A stretch of 64,000 bases of DNA from Pseudorhodoplanes sp. (GCA_022843165.1 JALHOD010000003.1:227301-291300), one strand, 5' to 3'; positions 42,997 to 52,048 are shown, counted from the stretch's first letter. Made by a program: numbers and translations. Notes: generated from the letters alone by a model not told the origin.

Positions 42997-43965
42997 ATGT
43001 CGTTCAATTTCAGCAGCGAATATGTCTTCTACGCTTTCGCCGCGATCTCGGCGGTTCTGTTCGTCGAAGCGCTTTATCTCCTGCTGTTTTCGGCGTCGTC
43101 CTACCGAAAGCGGATCAACCGCAGGCTGGATCTTCTGAAAGGCCAGAGCGACCGCGAAGGCGTTCTGGTCCAGCTCAGGCGCGAGCGCGGGCTGACCAGC
43201 GGCGGCGATTTCCGTCTTCCGGTGGTGGCGCTCAATCGGCTGATCCTGCAATCGGGATTGTCGGCCGGCGTCTGGAAGCTGTGCGTCTATGTCGTGATGG
43301 TCGCCGTCATCGCTTTCGGCGCGATGATGGTGCTTCACGGCGATATCCGCTACGCCGCCGCGCTTGGGCTGTTCTGCTGCACGCTCGGGCCGCTGCTGTG
43401 GCTGCGTTTCCTGCGGAACCGGCGGCAGAAGAAATTCGGTGCGCAGTTTCCGGACGCCGTCGACGTCATTGTGCGCTCCCTGCGCGCGGGGCATCCGGTC
43501 CCGATCGCGATCGCCATGGTCGGGCGCGAATTGCCCGATCCGGTCGGCAGCGAATTCGGCATCGTATCGGATGAGGTCGCCTACGGCTCGGAGCTCGAAA
43601 CGGCGATGCGGAATCTGTACTTCCGTGTCGGTCAGGAGGACCTGCCGCTGTTCGTGACGGCGGTTGCCATTCAGGGGTCCACGGGCGGAAACCTGAGCGA
43701 AATCCTGGAGAATCTGTCGGCCGTGATCCGCCTGCGCTTCAAGATGCGGCGCAAGATCAGGGCGCTGGCGGCGGAGGGCCGCGCCTCCGCGATCATCCTC
43801 TCGTCGCTGCCGATCGCGATCTTCGCCGTCGTCAATCTGATCGCGCCTGATTTCTACCGCACCATCTGGCATCACGACATCACCAAGGTCGTGCTTGGAA
43901 TCGCGGTTTCGTGGATGGTGCTCGGGAATTTCATCATGTACCGCATGGTCAATTTCAAGATCTGA
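42997..43965 (+). CDS. tadB: Tad pilus inner-membrane protein TadB
   Basis: A platform protein of 322 residues with a T2SSF domain at about residues 160-290 (FPDAVDVIVRSLRAGHPVPIAIAMVGRELPDPVGSEF) and four membrane helices, two before and two after that domain. It forms the inner-membrane base with TadC on which the CpaF motor acts. Start ATG 42997 lies five bases after the cpaF stop; a GTG at 42988 overlapping the stop is an alternative. The 613-residue track ORF reads through cpaF in another frame. Confidence 0.93.
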   Translation: MSFNFSSEYVFYAFAAISAVLFVEALYLLLFSASSYRKRINRRLDLLKGQSDREGVLVQLRRERGLTSGGDFRLPVVALNRLILQSGLSAGVWKLCVYVVMVAVIAFGAMMVLHGDIRYAAALGLFCCTLGPLLWLRFLRNRRQKKFGAQFPDAVDVIVRSLRAGHPVPIAIAMVGRELPDPVGSEFGIVSDEVAYGSELETAMRNLYFRVGQEDLPLFVTAVAIQGSTGGNLSEILENLSAVIRLRFKMRRKIRALAAEGRASAIILSSLPIAIFAVVNLIAPDFYRTIWHHDITKVVLGIAVSWMVLGNFIMYRMVNFKI

Positions 43966-43967
43966 TC

Positions 43968-44918
43968 ATGGATGCAGTCTTCGACATATTCGGCGACACG
44001 GCATCCACGATGCTGACGTTGCTGGTGTTCCTGGCTGCGGCGACGCTCGCCTTTGCGGTCATGGCGTCGTTGCGGCTGCACGGCTCGATGAAGCGGCGCA
44101 CTGCCGGCATCAGCGTTGACATGGGACAGGGAAGCGGGACGGGCCGGCGCTCGCTGCGCGGCTCCAATTTCAAAGGCGCGCAGCGTCTTATCGATTATAC
44201 GCAGAAGCATTACACCGAGTCCGATTCGCAGGACATGAAGGTGCTGCGCAAGCGGCTCGTGATCGCGGGCATCTACGATCCGCGCGGCGTCGCCTATTTC
44301 TTTCTGGCGCGGACCATTCTCTGCCTCGGGCTGGCCGCCCTTGCGATATTCCTTGCACCCAACAGCAGTGCGTCGATCTACTGGATGGTTGTCGGCGCCG
44401 CCGGCATGGCCGGTTATGTCGGCCCCAGCATCTACCTCGACCGGCGCATTGCGCGCCGTAAGGAAGAGCATCGCGCGGGCTTTCCGGATTTCATGGATCT
44501 GCTCGTGGTCTGCGCCGATGCCGGACTCAGCATGGAGGCCGCGCTGGATCGTGTGGGGCGCGAACTCGGCGACTCCTACCCCTCGCTGACCGCCAATATC
44601 CACATGGCCAACCTGGAAATCCGCGCCGGCCGTCCCATGACCGACGCGCTCGAACATCTGGCCGACCGGCTCGGTCTGGAGGAAGCGCGCTCGTTCGCAA
44701 CCCTGATCCAGCAATCCGATGAACTGGGCTCGAGCATCACCGAAGCGCTGCGGATCTATTCCGACGACATGCGCCACAAGCGTCTGTCGCGCGCCGAGGA
44801 AAAAGCCTATGCGCTGCCGGCCAAGCTGTCCCTGCCGATGATGACCTGCATCTTTCCGGTGCTGTTTGTCGTGATCCTGCTGCCGGTGGCGGTACGGATC
44901 TATACCGGCACCTATTGA
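43968..44918 (+). CDS. tadC: Tad pilus inner-membrane protein TadC
   Basis: A protein of 316 residues, second platform subunit. It has a membrane helix at about residues 12-32, two near 115-155, the T2SSF domain (FPDFMDLLVVCADAGLSMEAALDRVGRELGDSYP at about 180-215) and a last helix pair ending MTCIFPVLFVVILLPVAVRIY. The start MDAVFDIF begins two bases after the tadB stop. In some bacteria TadC has the shorter form without the N-terminal third; this is the full-length type. Confidence 0.93.
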   Translation: MDAVFDIFGDTASTMLTLLVFLAAATLAFAVMASLRLHGSMKRRTAGISVDMGQGSGTGRRSLRGSNFKGAQRLIDYTQKHYTESDSQDMKVLRKRLVIAGIYDPRGVAYFFLARTILCLGLAALAIFLAPNSSASIYWMVVGAAGMAGYVGPSIYLDRRIARRKEEHRAGFPDFMDLLVVCADAGLSMEAALDRVGRELGDSYPSLTANIHMANLEIRAGRPMTDALEHLADRLGLEEARSFATLIQQSDELGSSITEALRIYSDDMRHKRLSRAEEKAYALPAKLSLPMMTCIFPVLFVVILLPVAVRIYTGTY

Positions 44919-45074
44919 GCCGCGGTGCGGACATACCAATGTCGCCGGCCGGGTTCCAAGGTCGATAAAATCTTAACCAACGTCTCCTAGCCTGTGGCTC
45001 CGGCCTTGTATGGGCCGTTTGTATGCGTGCGTGCGCTCGCTCCGGCGGGATCGCTTCGCCGCGCGGAGCGTAGA

Positions 45075-45626
45075 ATGCGAGTGGGTGACATCCGCGTATT
45101 CGTTGTCACGGCGGCGTGCCTGGTATGGCTGGCCGGCTGTGAGACTACGAAAGACGGCACGGCCGCGACCGCCGAAGGCGACGTCACCGGCTCGATCGCC
45201 CAGCCGGGGATTGCGCCCGAGACGCCGGAATCGACCGGTCTGATGGGGGAAGACCCCAACGACGATCTCAGCCTTGGCAAGAAGCATTATCGCCAGAACA
45301 GCTTCGGTCTGGCCGAACAGCATTTCCGGCGCGCGGTCGAGAAAGGCCCGAAAAGTCTCGAGGCCTGGATCGGGCTGGCCGCGAGTTATGACAAGCTGCG
45401 CCGCTTCGACCTCGCCGACCGTGCCTATGCGCAAGCCATCAAGCTCGGCGGTCCGACGCCGGAAATCCTGAACAACCAGGGTTATTCCTATCTGCTGCGC
45501 GGGGATCGCCGCCGCGCCCGCCAGACCCTGCTGCTGGCGCAGGCCAAGGACCCCGGCAACCCCTATATCCAGAACAATCTCGAGCTTTTGGACGAAAGTT
45601 TGCGCAAGAAAAGCGCGGTGCAATAG
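45075..45626 (+). CDS. tadD: Tad pilus TPR lipoprotein TadD
   Basis: A lipoprotein of 183 residues; the lipobox WLAGC lies at about residue 24. Residues about 75-175 hold three tetratricopeptide repeats (LSLGKKHYRQNSFGLAEQHFRRAVEKGP, EAWIGLAASYDKLRRFDLADRAYAQAIKLG, EILNNQGYSYLLRGDRRRARQTLLLAQAKDP). TadD assists secretin assembly. ATG at 45075 has GGAG upstream and starts a proper signal peptide. It lies 156 bases after tadC, so it may have its own promoter, and a terminator-like hairpin follows. Confidence 0.88.
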   Translation: MRVGDIRVFVVTAACLVWLAGCETTKDGTAATAEGDVTGSIAQPGIAPETPESTGLMGEDPNDDLSLGKKHYRQNSFGLAEQHFRRAVEKGPKSLEAWIGLAASYDKLRRFDLADRAYAQAIKLGGPTPEILNNQGYSYLLRGDRRRARQTLLLAQAKDPGNPYIQNNLELLDESLRKKSAVQ

Positions 45627-45674
45627 CGCCGCGCATGCCGTAACCGGACGTTGATTGCCAAACGGTAATGCGGA

Positions 45675-45703
45675 CGCGCGCTTTCGCGCGGCTATTTTGC
45701 TTT
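45675..45703 (+). terminator. Terminator after tadD
   Basis: CGCGCG-CTTT-CGCGCG forms a 6-bp GC stem with a four-base loop and is followed by GCTATTTTGCTTT, a T-rich tract. It lies 49 bases after the tadD stop and before the TerB-like gene, a fitting end of the Tad transcription unit. Confidence 0.55.
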
Positions 45704-45755
45704 ACATCGCGGCCGCCGATCCCCAAATTCCGGCCGAATTGGCGGGACTTATGGC

Positions 45756-46229
45756 ATGCTTGATCTTCTGAAGGAATTTCTCAGCGATGTCGGCGCTGGC
45801 GACAAGCCGGCCAATCGCTTTGACGACAGCGATTACCGGCTGGCCGCGGCCGCCTTGCTGATGCATGTCAGCATGATCGACGGCGAGATGTCCGCAAAGG
45901 AACGCGAACGTCTGCAGGCCGTACTCAAGCGCGAATTCGGCCTCGACGATGACGCGACCGCGGACCTGATCGAGGCGGCGACCGCGGCCGACCGCGAGGC
46001 GGTGGATCTCTATTCTTTCACCAGCCTGCTCAATCGCTCGCTCGACGAGGACGGCCGTCGCCGCATGGTCGAGATGATGTGGCAGATCGTGTTCGCCGAC
46101 GGGCGCATGAACGAATTCGAGGACAATATCGTCTGGCGCGCGTCGGATCTGCTCGGTGTCTCCCAGCGCGAGCGCGTCGAGTTGCGCCGGAGCGTGTCGA
46201 GCGAATCTCGGGCGCGCGACGACGCATGA
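45756..46229 (+). CDS. TerB-like (tellurite resistance domain) cytosolic protein
   Basis: A helical protein of 157 residues. The TerB/DjlA-like fold is shown by two similar acidic loops, MIDGEMSAKERERLQAVLKREFGLDDDATADLIE and FADGRMNEFEDNIVWRASDLLGVS, each resembling a metal-binding DGxxxxxE site. Family members occur with tellurite resistance or co-chaperone domains, but single-domain proteins like this have no firm role. The start at MLDLLKEF is as in homologues; a second ATG five bases upstream is out of frame. Confidence 0.83.
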   Translation: MLDLLKEFLSDVGAGDKPANRFDDSDYRLAAAALLMHVSMIDGEMSAKERERLQAVLKREFGLDDDATADLIEAATAADREAVDLYSFTSLLNRSLDEDGRRRMVEMMWQIVFADGRMNEFEDNIVWRASDLLGVSQRERVELRRSVSSESRARDDA

Positions 46230-46257
46230 TCGCGCGTCGCGTGCCATCGTCCGCATC

Positions 46258-47049
46258 ATGACCGCGCGGGAACCCGTCACCATTCTCACCGGCGCCTCCG
46301 CCGGCATCGGCATGGAGCTGGCGCGTGTCTTCGCCCGCAACGGACAGCGGCTTGTGCTGATCGCGCGCCGCGGCGAAAAACTCGCAGCGCTCGCGCAGGA
46401 GATCGCGGCAGCGGGTGATCCGGAGCCGGTCGTTCTGGCGCTCGACCTGCAACAGCCAGGCATGGCGGACAAGGTCGATGCCGAACTGGCGGCGCGGGGG
46501 CTTGAGCCGCTTTATGTCGTCAACAATGCCGGCTTCGGTCTGGTCGGCAAGGCGCATGAGCGCGATCGCGCAGAGCAACTTGAGATGATCGATCTCAATA
46601 TCCGCACGCTCACGGATTTTTCCTTGCGCTGGGTCGACACGCTGGCGCGCCGGCAGGGCGGCATTCTGAATGTCGCCTCGGTGGCGGGCTTTCTGCCCGG
46701 TCCGGGCTCGAGCGTGTATTACGCCAGCAAGGCCTATGTGCTGTCCTTTACCGAAGCCCTGCATCGCGAACTCAAGGGCCGCGTGCGGGTGACGGCGCTG
46801 TGCCCGGGCCCGGTCCGGACTGAATTCCAGGCCCGCGCCGGCCTGACCGCAGCGGACGAATCGGGCGCGATGGGGCTGCTTGCCGTTCCGGCGGCGCGGG
46901 TGGCGGACGAGGGCTATCGCGGGCTGATGGCGGGCCGGCGGCTGGTCATACCGGGCGTCCTGAACAAGGTGGTGACGGTCCTGCCGCGCATGATTCCCCG
47001 GTCCTGGGTGCTGGAAGGCGTCTATGCCCGGCAGCGGCGCCGCAGATGA
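46258..47049 (+). CDS. Short-chain dehydrogenase/reductase
   Basis: A classical-type SDR of 263 residues: cofactor motif TGASAGIGMELA, VVNNAGFG, catalytic Ser in NVASVAGFLPGPGS and YYASKAY carrying the Tyr and Lys. After the Rossmann strand, IARRGEKL has Arg residues that suggest NADP(H). A hydrophobic C-terminal tail (RRLVIPGVLNKVVTVLPRMIPRSW) resembles the membrane-associated DltE/YqjQ-like group. Substrate unknown. The start at 46258 follows the TerB-like gene by 28 bases; the 34-residue track extension overlaps that gene. Confidence 0.88.
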   Translation: MTAREPVTILTGASAGIGMELARVFARNGQRLVLIARRGEKLAALAQEIAAAGDPEPVVLALDLQQPGMADKVDAELAARGLEPLYVVNNAGFGLVGKAHERDRAEQLEMIDLNIRTLTDFSLRWVDTLARRQGGILNVASVAGFLPGPGSSVYYASKAYVLSFTEALHRELKGRVRVTALCPGPVRTEFQARAGLTAADESGAMGLLAVPAARVADEGYRGLMAGRRLVIPGVLNKVVTVLPRMIPRSWVLEGVYARQRRRR

Positions 47050-47114
47050 ACCGGACCGCCGCCGCGCACATGGCCGCCCTGCGGGCGCGAATCTTGCCTG
47101 GACCGATGAAAAGA

Positions 47115-47135
47115 AGACATAAACGATTGATGTCT
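47115..47135. promoter_or_regulatory. Inverted repeat AGACAT-N9-ATGTCT before the GATase gene
   Basis: Two 6-bp arms with a nine-base AT-rich spacer lie 30 bases upstream of the amidotransferase start, a suitable place for a regulator site or a promoter-associated dyad. The arms are short and chance is possible. Confidence 0.28.
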
Positions 47136-47164
47136 AGACTGCCCAAATCCGCAGACATGCCGCG

Positions 47165-47917
47165 ATGAAACCGCCCGTTCTGATCGTCCTGCACCAGCAA
47201 AACTCGACGCCCGGTCGCGTCGGCAATTATCTGGTCAAGCGCGGCTATTCCCTCGACATCCGCCGGCCCTGCATTGGCGACGACCTGCCCGCCACGCTCG
47301 CGCAGCATTCCGGCGCGGTGGTGTTCGGCGGTCCGCAAAGCGCCAATGACAATCACGATTACGTCCTGCGCGAGATCGACTGGATGTCGGTGCCGCTGAA
47401 GGAAAACAAGCCGCTGCTCGGCATCTGTCTCGGCGCCCAGATGATGGCGCGCAATCTGGGCGGCAAGGTCGGCTTTCACGACGAAGGCCAGGTCGAGGTC
47501 GGCTATTATCCGATCCGCCCGACCGAGGCCGGCCGCGAGGTCAGCGAGATGTGGCCCGACCACGTCTATCAATGGCATCGCGAGGGTTTCGATCTGCCCG
47601 CCGGCTCGACGCTGCTGGCGGAAGGCGACACCTTTCCCTGCCAGGCCTTCCGTCATGGCGATCACGCCTTCGGCGTGCAGTTTCATCCCGAAGTCACCCA
47701 CGCCATGATGTGCCGCTGGCTGATCCGCGGCGCGCATCGCATGGAATTGCCGGGCGCCAAGCAGCGCGGCGCGCATTTCGAGGACCGCTGGGTGCACGAT
47801 TACGCCATGCAGTCCTGGCTGTCGGGTTTTCTCGACCACTGGCTGCGGCATCTGCGCGATGCCGCGCACGAACAGCAGGTGCGCGGCCAGGCACGCGACG
47901 CCCAGCTCACCGCCTGA
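47165..47917 (+). CDS. Class I glutamine amidotransferase-like protein
   Basis: A protein of 250 residues. The catalytic triad of class I GATases is visible: Cys in LLGICLGAQMMARNLGG, His and Glu in FGVQFHPEVTH. The N-terminal segment LIVLHQQNSTPGRVGNYL and the length match stand-alone GMP-synthase-like amidotransferases (GuaA N-terminal type), which may act on gamma-glutamyl compounds instead of joining a synthase. No partner synthetase is next to it. Its 3' end overlaps that of the convergent RidA gene by 11 bases. Confidence 0.87.
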   Translation: MKPPVLIVLHQQNSTPGRVGNYLVKRGYSLDIRRPCIGDDLPATLAQHSGAVVFGGPQSANDNHDYVLREIDWMSVPLKENKPLLGICLGAQMMARNLGGKVGFHDEGQVEVGYYPIRPTEAGREVSEMWPDHVYQWHREGFDLPAGSTLLAEGDTFPCQAFRHGDHAFGVQFHPEVTHAMMCRWLIRGAHRMELPGAKQRGAHFEDRWVHDYAMQSWLSGFLDHWLRHLRDAAHEQQVRGQARDAQLTA

Positions 47918-48308
47918 CGGCGAAGGCCTCGATTTCGACCCTCGCGCCGAGGGCAAGCCCGTTGGCGCCGAAGGCGCTGCGCGCCGGCGCCGCGTCCGGG
48001 AAAAACTCCAGATAGATCTGGTTGAATCGCTGCCACTCGCTCATGTCGGCGAGCATCACCTGCACGCGGACAATGTCGTTGAGAGTCAGGCCATGCGCGG
48101 TCAGCGTCAGCCTGAGATTTTCAAATGTCTGCCGCGCCTCGGGCTCGATCCCGCCCGGCACCAGATCCAGCGTGCCTGGCCGGATGCCGATCTGGCCCGA
48201 CAGGATCACCAGGTCGCCGACCCGCACGCCGTCGGGAAATGGCAGGCCCTTAGTCAGGACCGCGTTCGACCGCAGCACGTCCACGTGCGGACTTTTTGGC
48301 TCGGACAT
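47907..48308 (-). CDS. RidA/YjgF family protein
   Basis: A protein of 133 residues. Core segments DLVILSGQIGIRPGT, TFENLRLTLTAHGLTLNDIVRVQVMLADMSEWQRFNQIY and ARVEIEAFAV are complete, with the active-site Arg in ALGARVEIEA. It should remove reactive enamine/imine intermediates. Its start lies 59 bases inside the 3' end of the MFS exporter gene on the same strand, in another frame, so the two are made from one message with overlapping coding sequence. Confidence 0.9.
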   Translation of the reverse strand: MSEPKSPHVDVLRSNAVLTKGLPFPDGVRVGDLVILSGQIGIRPGTLDLVPGGIEPEARQTFENLRLTLTAHGLTLNDIVRVQVMLADMSEWQRFNQIYLEFFPDAAPARSAFGANGLALGARVEIEAFAVRR

Positions 48309-49578
48309 TGGCGTTCTTCCTCGGCTTTGGTTTCGGCTTGTCCTGATCGGGCTCGCTGCGTTCCAGATCGTCGACCCTGAGCAGGGCCGGGAACAGTTTC
48401 ATCCAGAGCGCGACGATCAGCAATGTCCCGACGCCGCCGGCCAGCACCGCGATCAGCGCGCCGGTGAACTGCGCCATGCCGCCGGCGCGGAATTCGCCGA
48501 GCTGGTTGGAGGTGCCGACGAACAATGTGTTTACCGCCGTCACGCGCCCGCGCATGTTGTCGGGCGTCTGCATCTGCACCAGCGTCTGCCGCACCACCAC
48601 GCTCACCATGTCGGCGGCGCCCAGCACAATCAGGGTTGCGATCGACAGCAGGAAGGATGTCGACAGCGCGAATACGATGGTGGCGACGCCGAAGATCGCA
48701 ACGGCAACGAACATCTTGCGCCCCGCATTCCTGTTCAGGGACCAGTGCGCCAGCGCCACCGCCATGATCAGCGCGCCAAGGGCGGGCGCCGCGCGCAGCA
48801 GGCCGAGGCCGAGCGGGCCGGTATGCAGGATGTCCTTGGCGTAGATCGGCAGCAAGGCCGTGGCTCCGCCGAGCAGCACGGCGAACATGTCGAGCGAGAT
48901 GGCGCCGAGGATCACCGGCTTCTTGCGGATGAAGGAGATGCCGGCGAACAATACCTGCATGTTGATCTTCTCGCGCTTGGGCGCCACGCGCGCGACGTCG
49001 ATCAGCGAGATCAGGAAGCTCGCCGCAATGAACAGCGCGCAGCAGATCGCGTAGACCAGCGTCGGGCTGTAGACATAGAGCAGTCCGCCGATCGCGGGCC
49101 CCGCGATGGTTGCCGCCTGATTGGCGGAGGCGGAGCCGGCCACCGCCTTCGGCAGCATCGGCATCGGCACGATGCCGGGCAGCAGCGCCTGCAGGCTCGG
49201 CGCCTCGAAGGCCCGCGCCGCGCCCAGCACGAACACCAGCAGGAAAATCCATTCCCGCGTCAGCCAGCCCGAGGCGGTGCCGAGCGCGAGGCCGGCCGCG
49301 GCCAGACCCTCGATGATCTGGCACAGGCGGAGGATCACGCTGCGGTCGTAGCGGTCGGCGACATGGCCGGCGATCAGGACCAGCAGAAAGGCGGGAATGA
49401 ATTGCGCGAGTCCGACCAGCCCGAGATCGAGCGGCCGGCCGGTCATCGCATAGACCTGCCAGCCGACGGCGACCACCTGCATCTGCAGGGCGACGGTCGC
49501 GAAGACGCGGGCGAACCAGAACAGCTGGAACGGGCGGTGGCGGCCGATGGGGGTATCGGCGGGCGGCTTCGCGCTCAT
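48250..49578 (-). CDS. MFS exporter (EntS/DUF894-like)
   Basis: A membrane protein of 442 residues with about eleven or twelve helices. The MFS signature loop GHVADRYDRSVILRLCQIIEG lies between helices two and three. Overall pattern (RPFQLFWFARVFATVALQMQVVAVGWQVYAMTG) matches the MFS_3/enterobactin-exporter-like group. A basic tail (KPKPKPRKNANVRAKKSARGRAAVERG) is cytosolic. Substrate unknown. ATG at 49578 with AGGAG upstream is preferred to a TTG at 49605. The 3' end overlaps the RidA start by 59 bases. Confidence 0.87.
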   Translation of the reverse strand: MSAKPPADTPIGRHRPFQLFWFARVFATVALQMQVVAVGWQVYAMTGRPLDLGLVGLAQFIPAFLLVLIAGHVADRYDRSVILRLCQIIEGLAAAGLALGTASGWLTREWIFLLVFVLGAARAFEAPSLQALLPGIVPMPMLPKAVAGSASANQAATIAGPAIGGLLYVYSPTLVYAICCALFIAASFLISLIDVARVAPKREKINMQVLFAGISFIRKKPVILGAISLDMFAVLLGGATALLPIYAKDILHTGPLGLGLLRAAPALGALIMAVALAHWSLNRNAGRKMFVAVAIFGVATIVFALSTSFLLSIATLIVLGAADMVSVVVRQTLVQMQTPDNMRGRVTAVNTLFVGTSNQLGEFRAGGMAQFTGALIAVLAGGVGTLLIVALWMKLFPALLRVDDLERSEPDQDKPKPKPRKNANVRAKKSARGRAAVERGPD

Positions 49579-49679
49579 GGCGTGCGGCGCTCCTGCAATC
49601 GACAACGGAGCGGCGCGCTCATCCGGTCACGATTATCCGGCCAAAATCGGGAATTCCGGGCGGGTGATCCCGGGAAGAT

Positions 49680-49755
49680 TGGTGGAGCCGAGGGGATTTG
49701 AACCCCTGACCTCCTCATTGCGAACGAGGCGCTCTCCCAGCTGAGCTACGGCCCC
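49680..49755 (-). tRNA. tRNA-Ala (anticodon CGC)
   Basis: Complete cloverleaf on the minus strand: acceptor GGGGCCG pairs with CGGCTCC (one G-T pair), D-arm AGCTCAGCTGGGAGAGC, anticodon stem CCTCG/TGAGG with loop TTCGCAA and anticodon CGC, T-arm GGTTCAAATCC, discriminator A and encoded CCA. Confidence 0.96.
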
Positions 49756-49899
49756 AATCCCTGAGTGCGGGCCATTTAGGCCGCAGGGTTGGGACTGTCA
49801 AGGATGAGGGGCTGGCGTGCTCCGGCTTGTTCCCTGCGCCCCGACCCGGTACATCTGCGGGACGTTTCACGGCATTCCCTGAAAGAAGCGAATCGGCAC

Positions 49900-50190
49900 A
49901 TGCGCGCGCTCCTCGACGTCATTCTGGTCGTTCTGCAAATCTATGTCTGGCTTCTGATCGCGTCGGCGATCCTGTCCTGGCTGATCGCCTTCAATGTCGT
50001 GAACACGCACAACCAGGTGGTCGCGGTGATCGCCGATTTCCTCTACCGGATCACCGAGCCGGTGCTGCGGCCGATCCGCTCCTTCATGCCGAATCTCGGC
50101 GGGCTGGACATTTCGCCGGTGATCCTGATCCTGATCATCTTCTTCTTCCAGAGCGTGATTGTCCGCTACATCTATCCCAACGTGTTCTGA
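49900..50190 (+). CDS. YggT family membrane protein
   Basis: A small inner-membrane protein of 96 residues with two hydrophobic segments (about 5-28 and 68-90). The conserved YggT core ITEPVLRPIRSFMPNLGGLDISPVILILII is complete. Family members are linked to osmotic stress, potassium uptake and cell-division or chloroplast-organelle assembly, with no firm mechanism. It precedes the DUF167 gene and FolD, a neighbourhood conserved in alphaproteobacteria (yggT-yggU). The ATG at 49900 begins the first helix. Confidence 0.9.
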   Translation: MRALLDVILVVLQIYVWLLIASAILSWLIAFNVVNTHNQVVAVIADFLYRITEPVLRPIRSFMPNLGGLDISPVILILIIFFFQSVIVRYIYPNVF

Positions 50191-50197
50191 TCCCGCC

Positions 50198-50524
50198 GTG
50201 GGCGAGCGCCCGTGGACGGCGAGCGCGGACGGACTGACTCTCTCCATCCGCCTGACTCCGAAGGGTGGGCGCGACGCCATCGACGGCGTCGAGACATTGT
50301 CGGATGGGCGCTCGGTGCTGAAGGCGCGGGTGCGGGCCGCGCCCACCGAGGGCGAAGCCAACGACGCGCTGGTCAGACTGCTTGCCAAAACGCTTGACGT
50401 TCCTGCGCGCGCCGTGAATTTGACGGCGGGCGCCACCGCGCGCATCAAGCGCGTCGCCGTCGCCGGCGACGCCGCGATGCTGGCGGCGCGGCTGGAACGT
50501 GTTCTGGAGCAGGCGAAGAAATGA
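50198..50524 (+). CDS. DUF167 (YggU family) protein
   Basis: A protein of 108 residues. The YggU fold is shown by [52 protein letters not shown] and [14 protein letters not shown], the GxxSRxK-like nucleic-acid-facing loop being replaced by GATARIK. Its role is not established. A GTG at 50198 is the preferred start, eight bases after the yggT stop; a TTG at 50159 is possible. Its stop overlaps the folD ATG (ATGA), so translation is coupled. Confidence 0.87.
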   Translation: MGERPWTASADGLTLSIRLTPKGGRDAIDGVETLSDGRSVLKARVRAAPTEGEANDALVRLLAKTLDVPARAVNLTAGATARIKRVAVAGDAAMLAARLERVLEQAKK

Positions 50525-51405
50525 CCGCAACCCTTATCGACGGCAAGGCGATCGCACAGGAATTGCGCGCCAGCATCGCGGCTGCGACGGCGGCCTTGTC
50601 GAAAGAGCACGGCATCGTGCCGGGTCTGGCGGTGGTGCTGGTCGGCAGCGATCCGGCGAGCGAAGTCTATGTGCGCTCGAAATCGAAGGCCGTCACCGAG
50701 GCGGGCATGCGCTCCTTCGATCACAAATTGCCGGAGACCGCTTCGCAGGCCGAACTGATCGCGCTGATCGAAAGGCTGAACGCCGACAAGAGCGTGCATG
50801 GCATTCTGGTGCAATTGCCGCTGCCCAGGCACATCGATTCCACACTGGTGCTCAACACCATCGATCCCGGCAAGGATGTCGACGGCTTTCACCCGGTCAA
50901 TGCCGGGCGGCTCGCCACCGGCCAGCGGGCGCTCGTGCCCTGCACGCCGTTCGGTTGCGTGATCATGGCGAAGAAGGTCCATCCTTCTCTTTCGAGCCTG
51001 GACGCGGTGGTGATCGGCCGCTCCAACATTGTCGGCAAGCCGCTGGCGCAATTGCTGCTGGCGGAAAATGCCACCGTCACCGTGGCGCATTCCAGGACGA
51101 AGGATCTGCCCGCCGTCTGCCGCCGCGCCGATCTGCTGTTTGCCGCGGTCGGCCGCCCGGAAATGGTGCGCGGCGACTGGATCAAGCCCGGCGCCACCGT
51201 CATCGATGTCGGCATCAACCGCGTGCCGGGCGAGGGCGGCAAGACGAAGCTGGTCGGCGATGTCGCCTTTGCCGAAGCGAAAGGGGTGGCCGGCGCCATC
51301 ACGCCGGTGCCGGGCGGCGTCGGTCCCATGACCATCGCCTGCGTCATCCTCAATACGCTGCGCGCGGCCTGCGCCGGCGCCGGCCTGCCGGAACCGAAAA
51401 TCTGA
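50521..51405 (+). CDS. folD: Bifunctional methylenetetrahydrofolate dehydrogenase/cyclohydrolase
   Basis: A protein of 294 residues that interconverts 5,10-methylene- and 10-formyl-tetrahydrofolate using NADP. The catalytic Lys is in VYVRSKSKA, the substrate loop is [12 protein letters not shown], the PS-type signature is [13 protein letters not shown], and the cofactor-binding motif is [17 protein letters not shown]. Full length, with start codon overlapping the DUF167 stop. Housekeeping one-carbon metabolism. Confidence 0.96.
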   Translation: MTATLIDGKAIAQELRASIAAATAALSKEHGIVPGLAVVLVGSDPASEVYVRSKSKAVTEAGMRSFDHKLPETASQAELIALIERLNADKSVHGILVQLPLPRHIDSTLVLNTIDPGKDVDGFHPVNAGRLATGQRALVPCTPFGCVIMAKKVHPSLSSLDAVVIGRSNIVGKPLAQLLLAENATVTVAHSRTKDLPAVCRRADLLFAAVGRPEMVRGDWIKPGATVIDVGINRVPGEGGKTKLVGDVAFAEAKGVAGAITPVPGGVGPMTIACVILNTLRAACAGAGLPEPKI

Positions 51406-51463
51406 ACCGGTCCTGTCCGTCCGGCGACCAGGGCATGACATGTCTCTGGAAGGATCTTCGGTC

Positions 51464-52048
51464 ATGCGTCAGGCGATCATGGCGGCGGCCGGCGCCGCAT
51501 TTGTTTGCGGCGCTTGCGGCGCAACACCCGCCCGCGCGCAGGACATTGTCAGCGCCTACACGCAATTCGACGCCGACAGAACCTGCAAGCACACGCGCGG
51601 CCGCGAGGTCGAGGATTACGGCTCGTGGCGCTGCCCCGGTTATGGCGGGCTTGGTGTCCATCTGAGCGCGGGCGACCAGCGCATGCAGGTCAGTTTCGGA
51701 ACGATCGCGAAGGACGCCGCGCGCGAACTGGCGGCGGAACAGACCTTCCCCGGCTTCAACAGCGTTTACAGCGGCACCGTCGAGTGGCGGATCGAAAAAT
51801 TGCCGGACGGCAGCGCGCGGCCCTTCGCCACCATCCTGCGCTGGAACGTGATGACGGAAGCGGATGTCGAGCGCGGCGACGGAAAATCGACCGGACGCAC
51901 GCTCGTGGTGACGCGCCTCAATCCCGGCGGCGTCTGCCATGTCGGTTATGTCGATGCGCGCGCGCCCGGTGCCAACGAAGCGGCCCGCAAGCTGGCCGAC
52001 GAGAAAGCGCGCACGTTCAAATGCGGCAAGGATGAGCCGGGCAAGTGA
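51464..52048 (+). CDS. Secreted protein of unknown function
   Basis: A protein of 194 residues. A signal peptide (MRQAIMAAAGAAFVCGACG, ending near ARAQ) precedes a mature domain with four Cys (RTCKHT, WRCPGYGG, GVCHVG, FKCGK) that could form two disulfides. The middle strand region VHLSAGDQRMQVSFGTIAK suggests a beta-rich fold. I recognise no named family; comparable proteins occur in Bradyrhizobium-like genomes. ATG at 51464 begins the signal peptide; one eight codons upstream is less likely. It lies 58 bases after folD. Confidence 0.75.
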   Translation: MRQAIMAAAGAAFVCGACGATPARAQDIVSAYTQFDADRTCKHTRGREVEDYGSWRCPGYGGLGVHLSAGDQRMQVSFGTIAKDAARELAAEQTFPGFNSVYSGTVEWRIEKLPDGSARPFATILRWNVMTEADVERGDGKSTGRTLVVTRLNPGGVCHVGYVDARAPGANEAARKLADEKARTFKCGKDEPGK

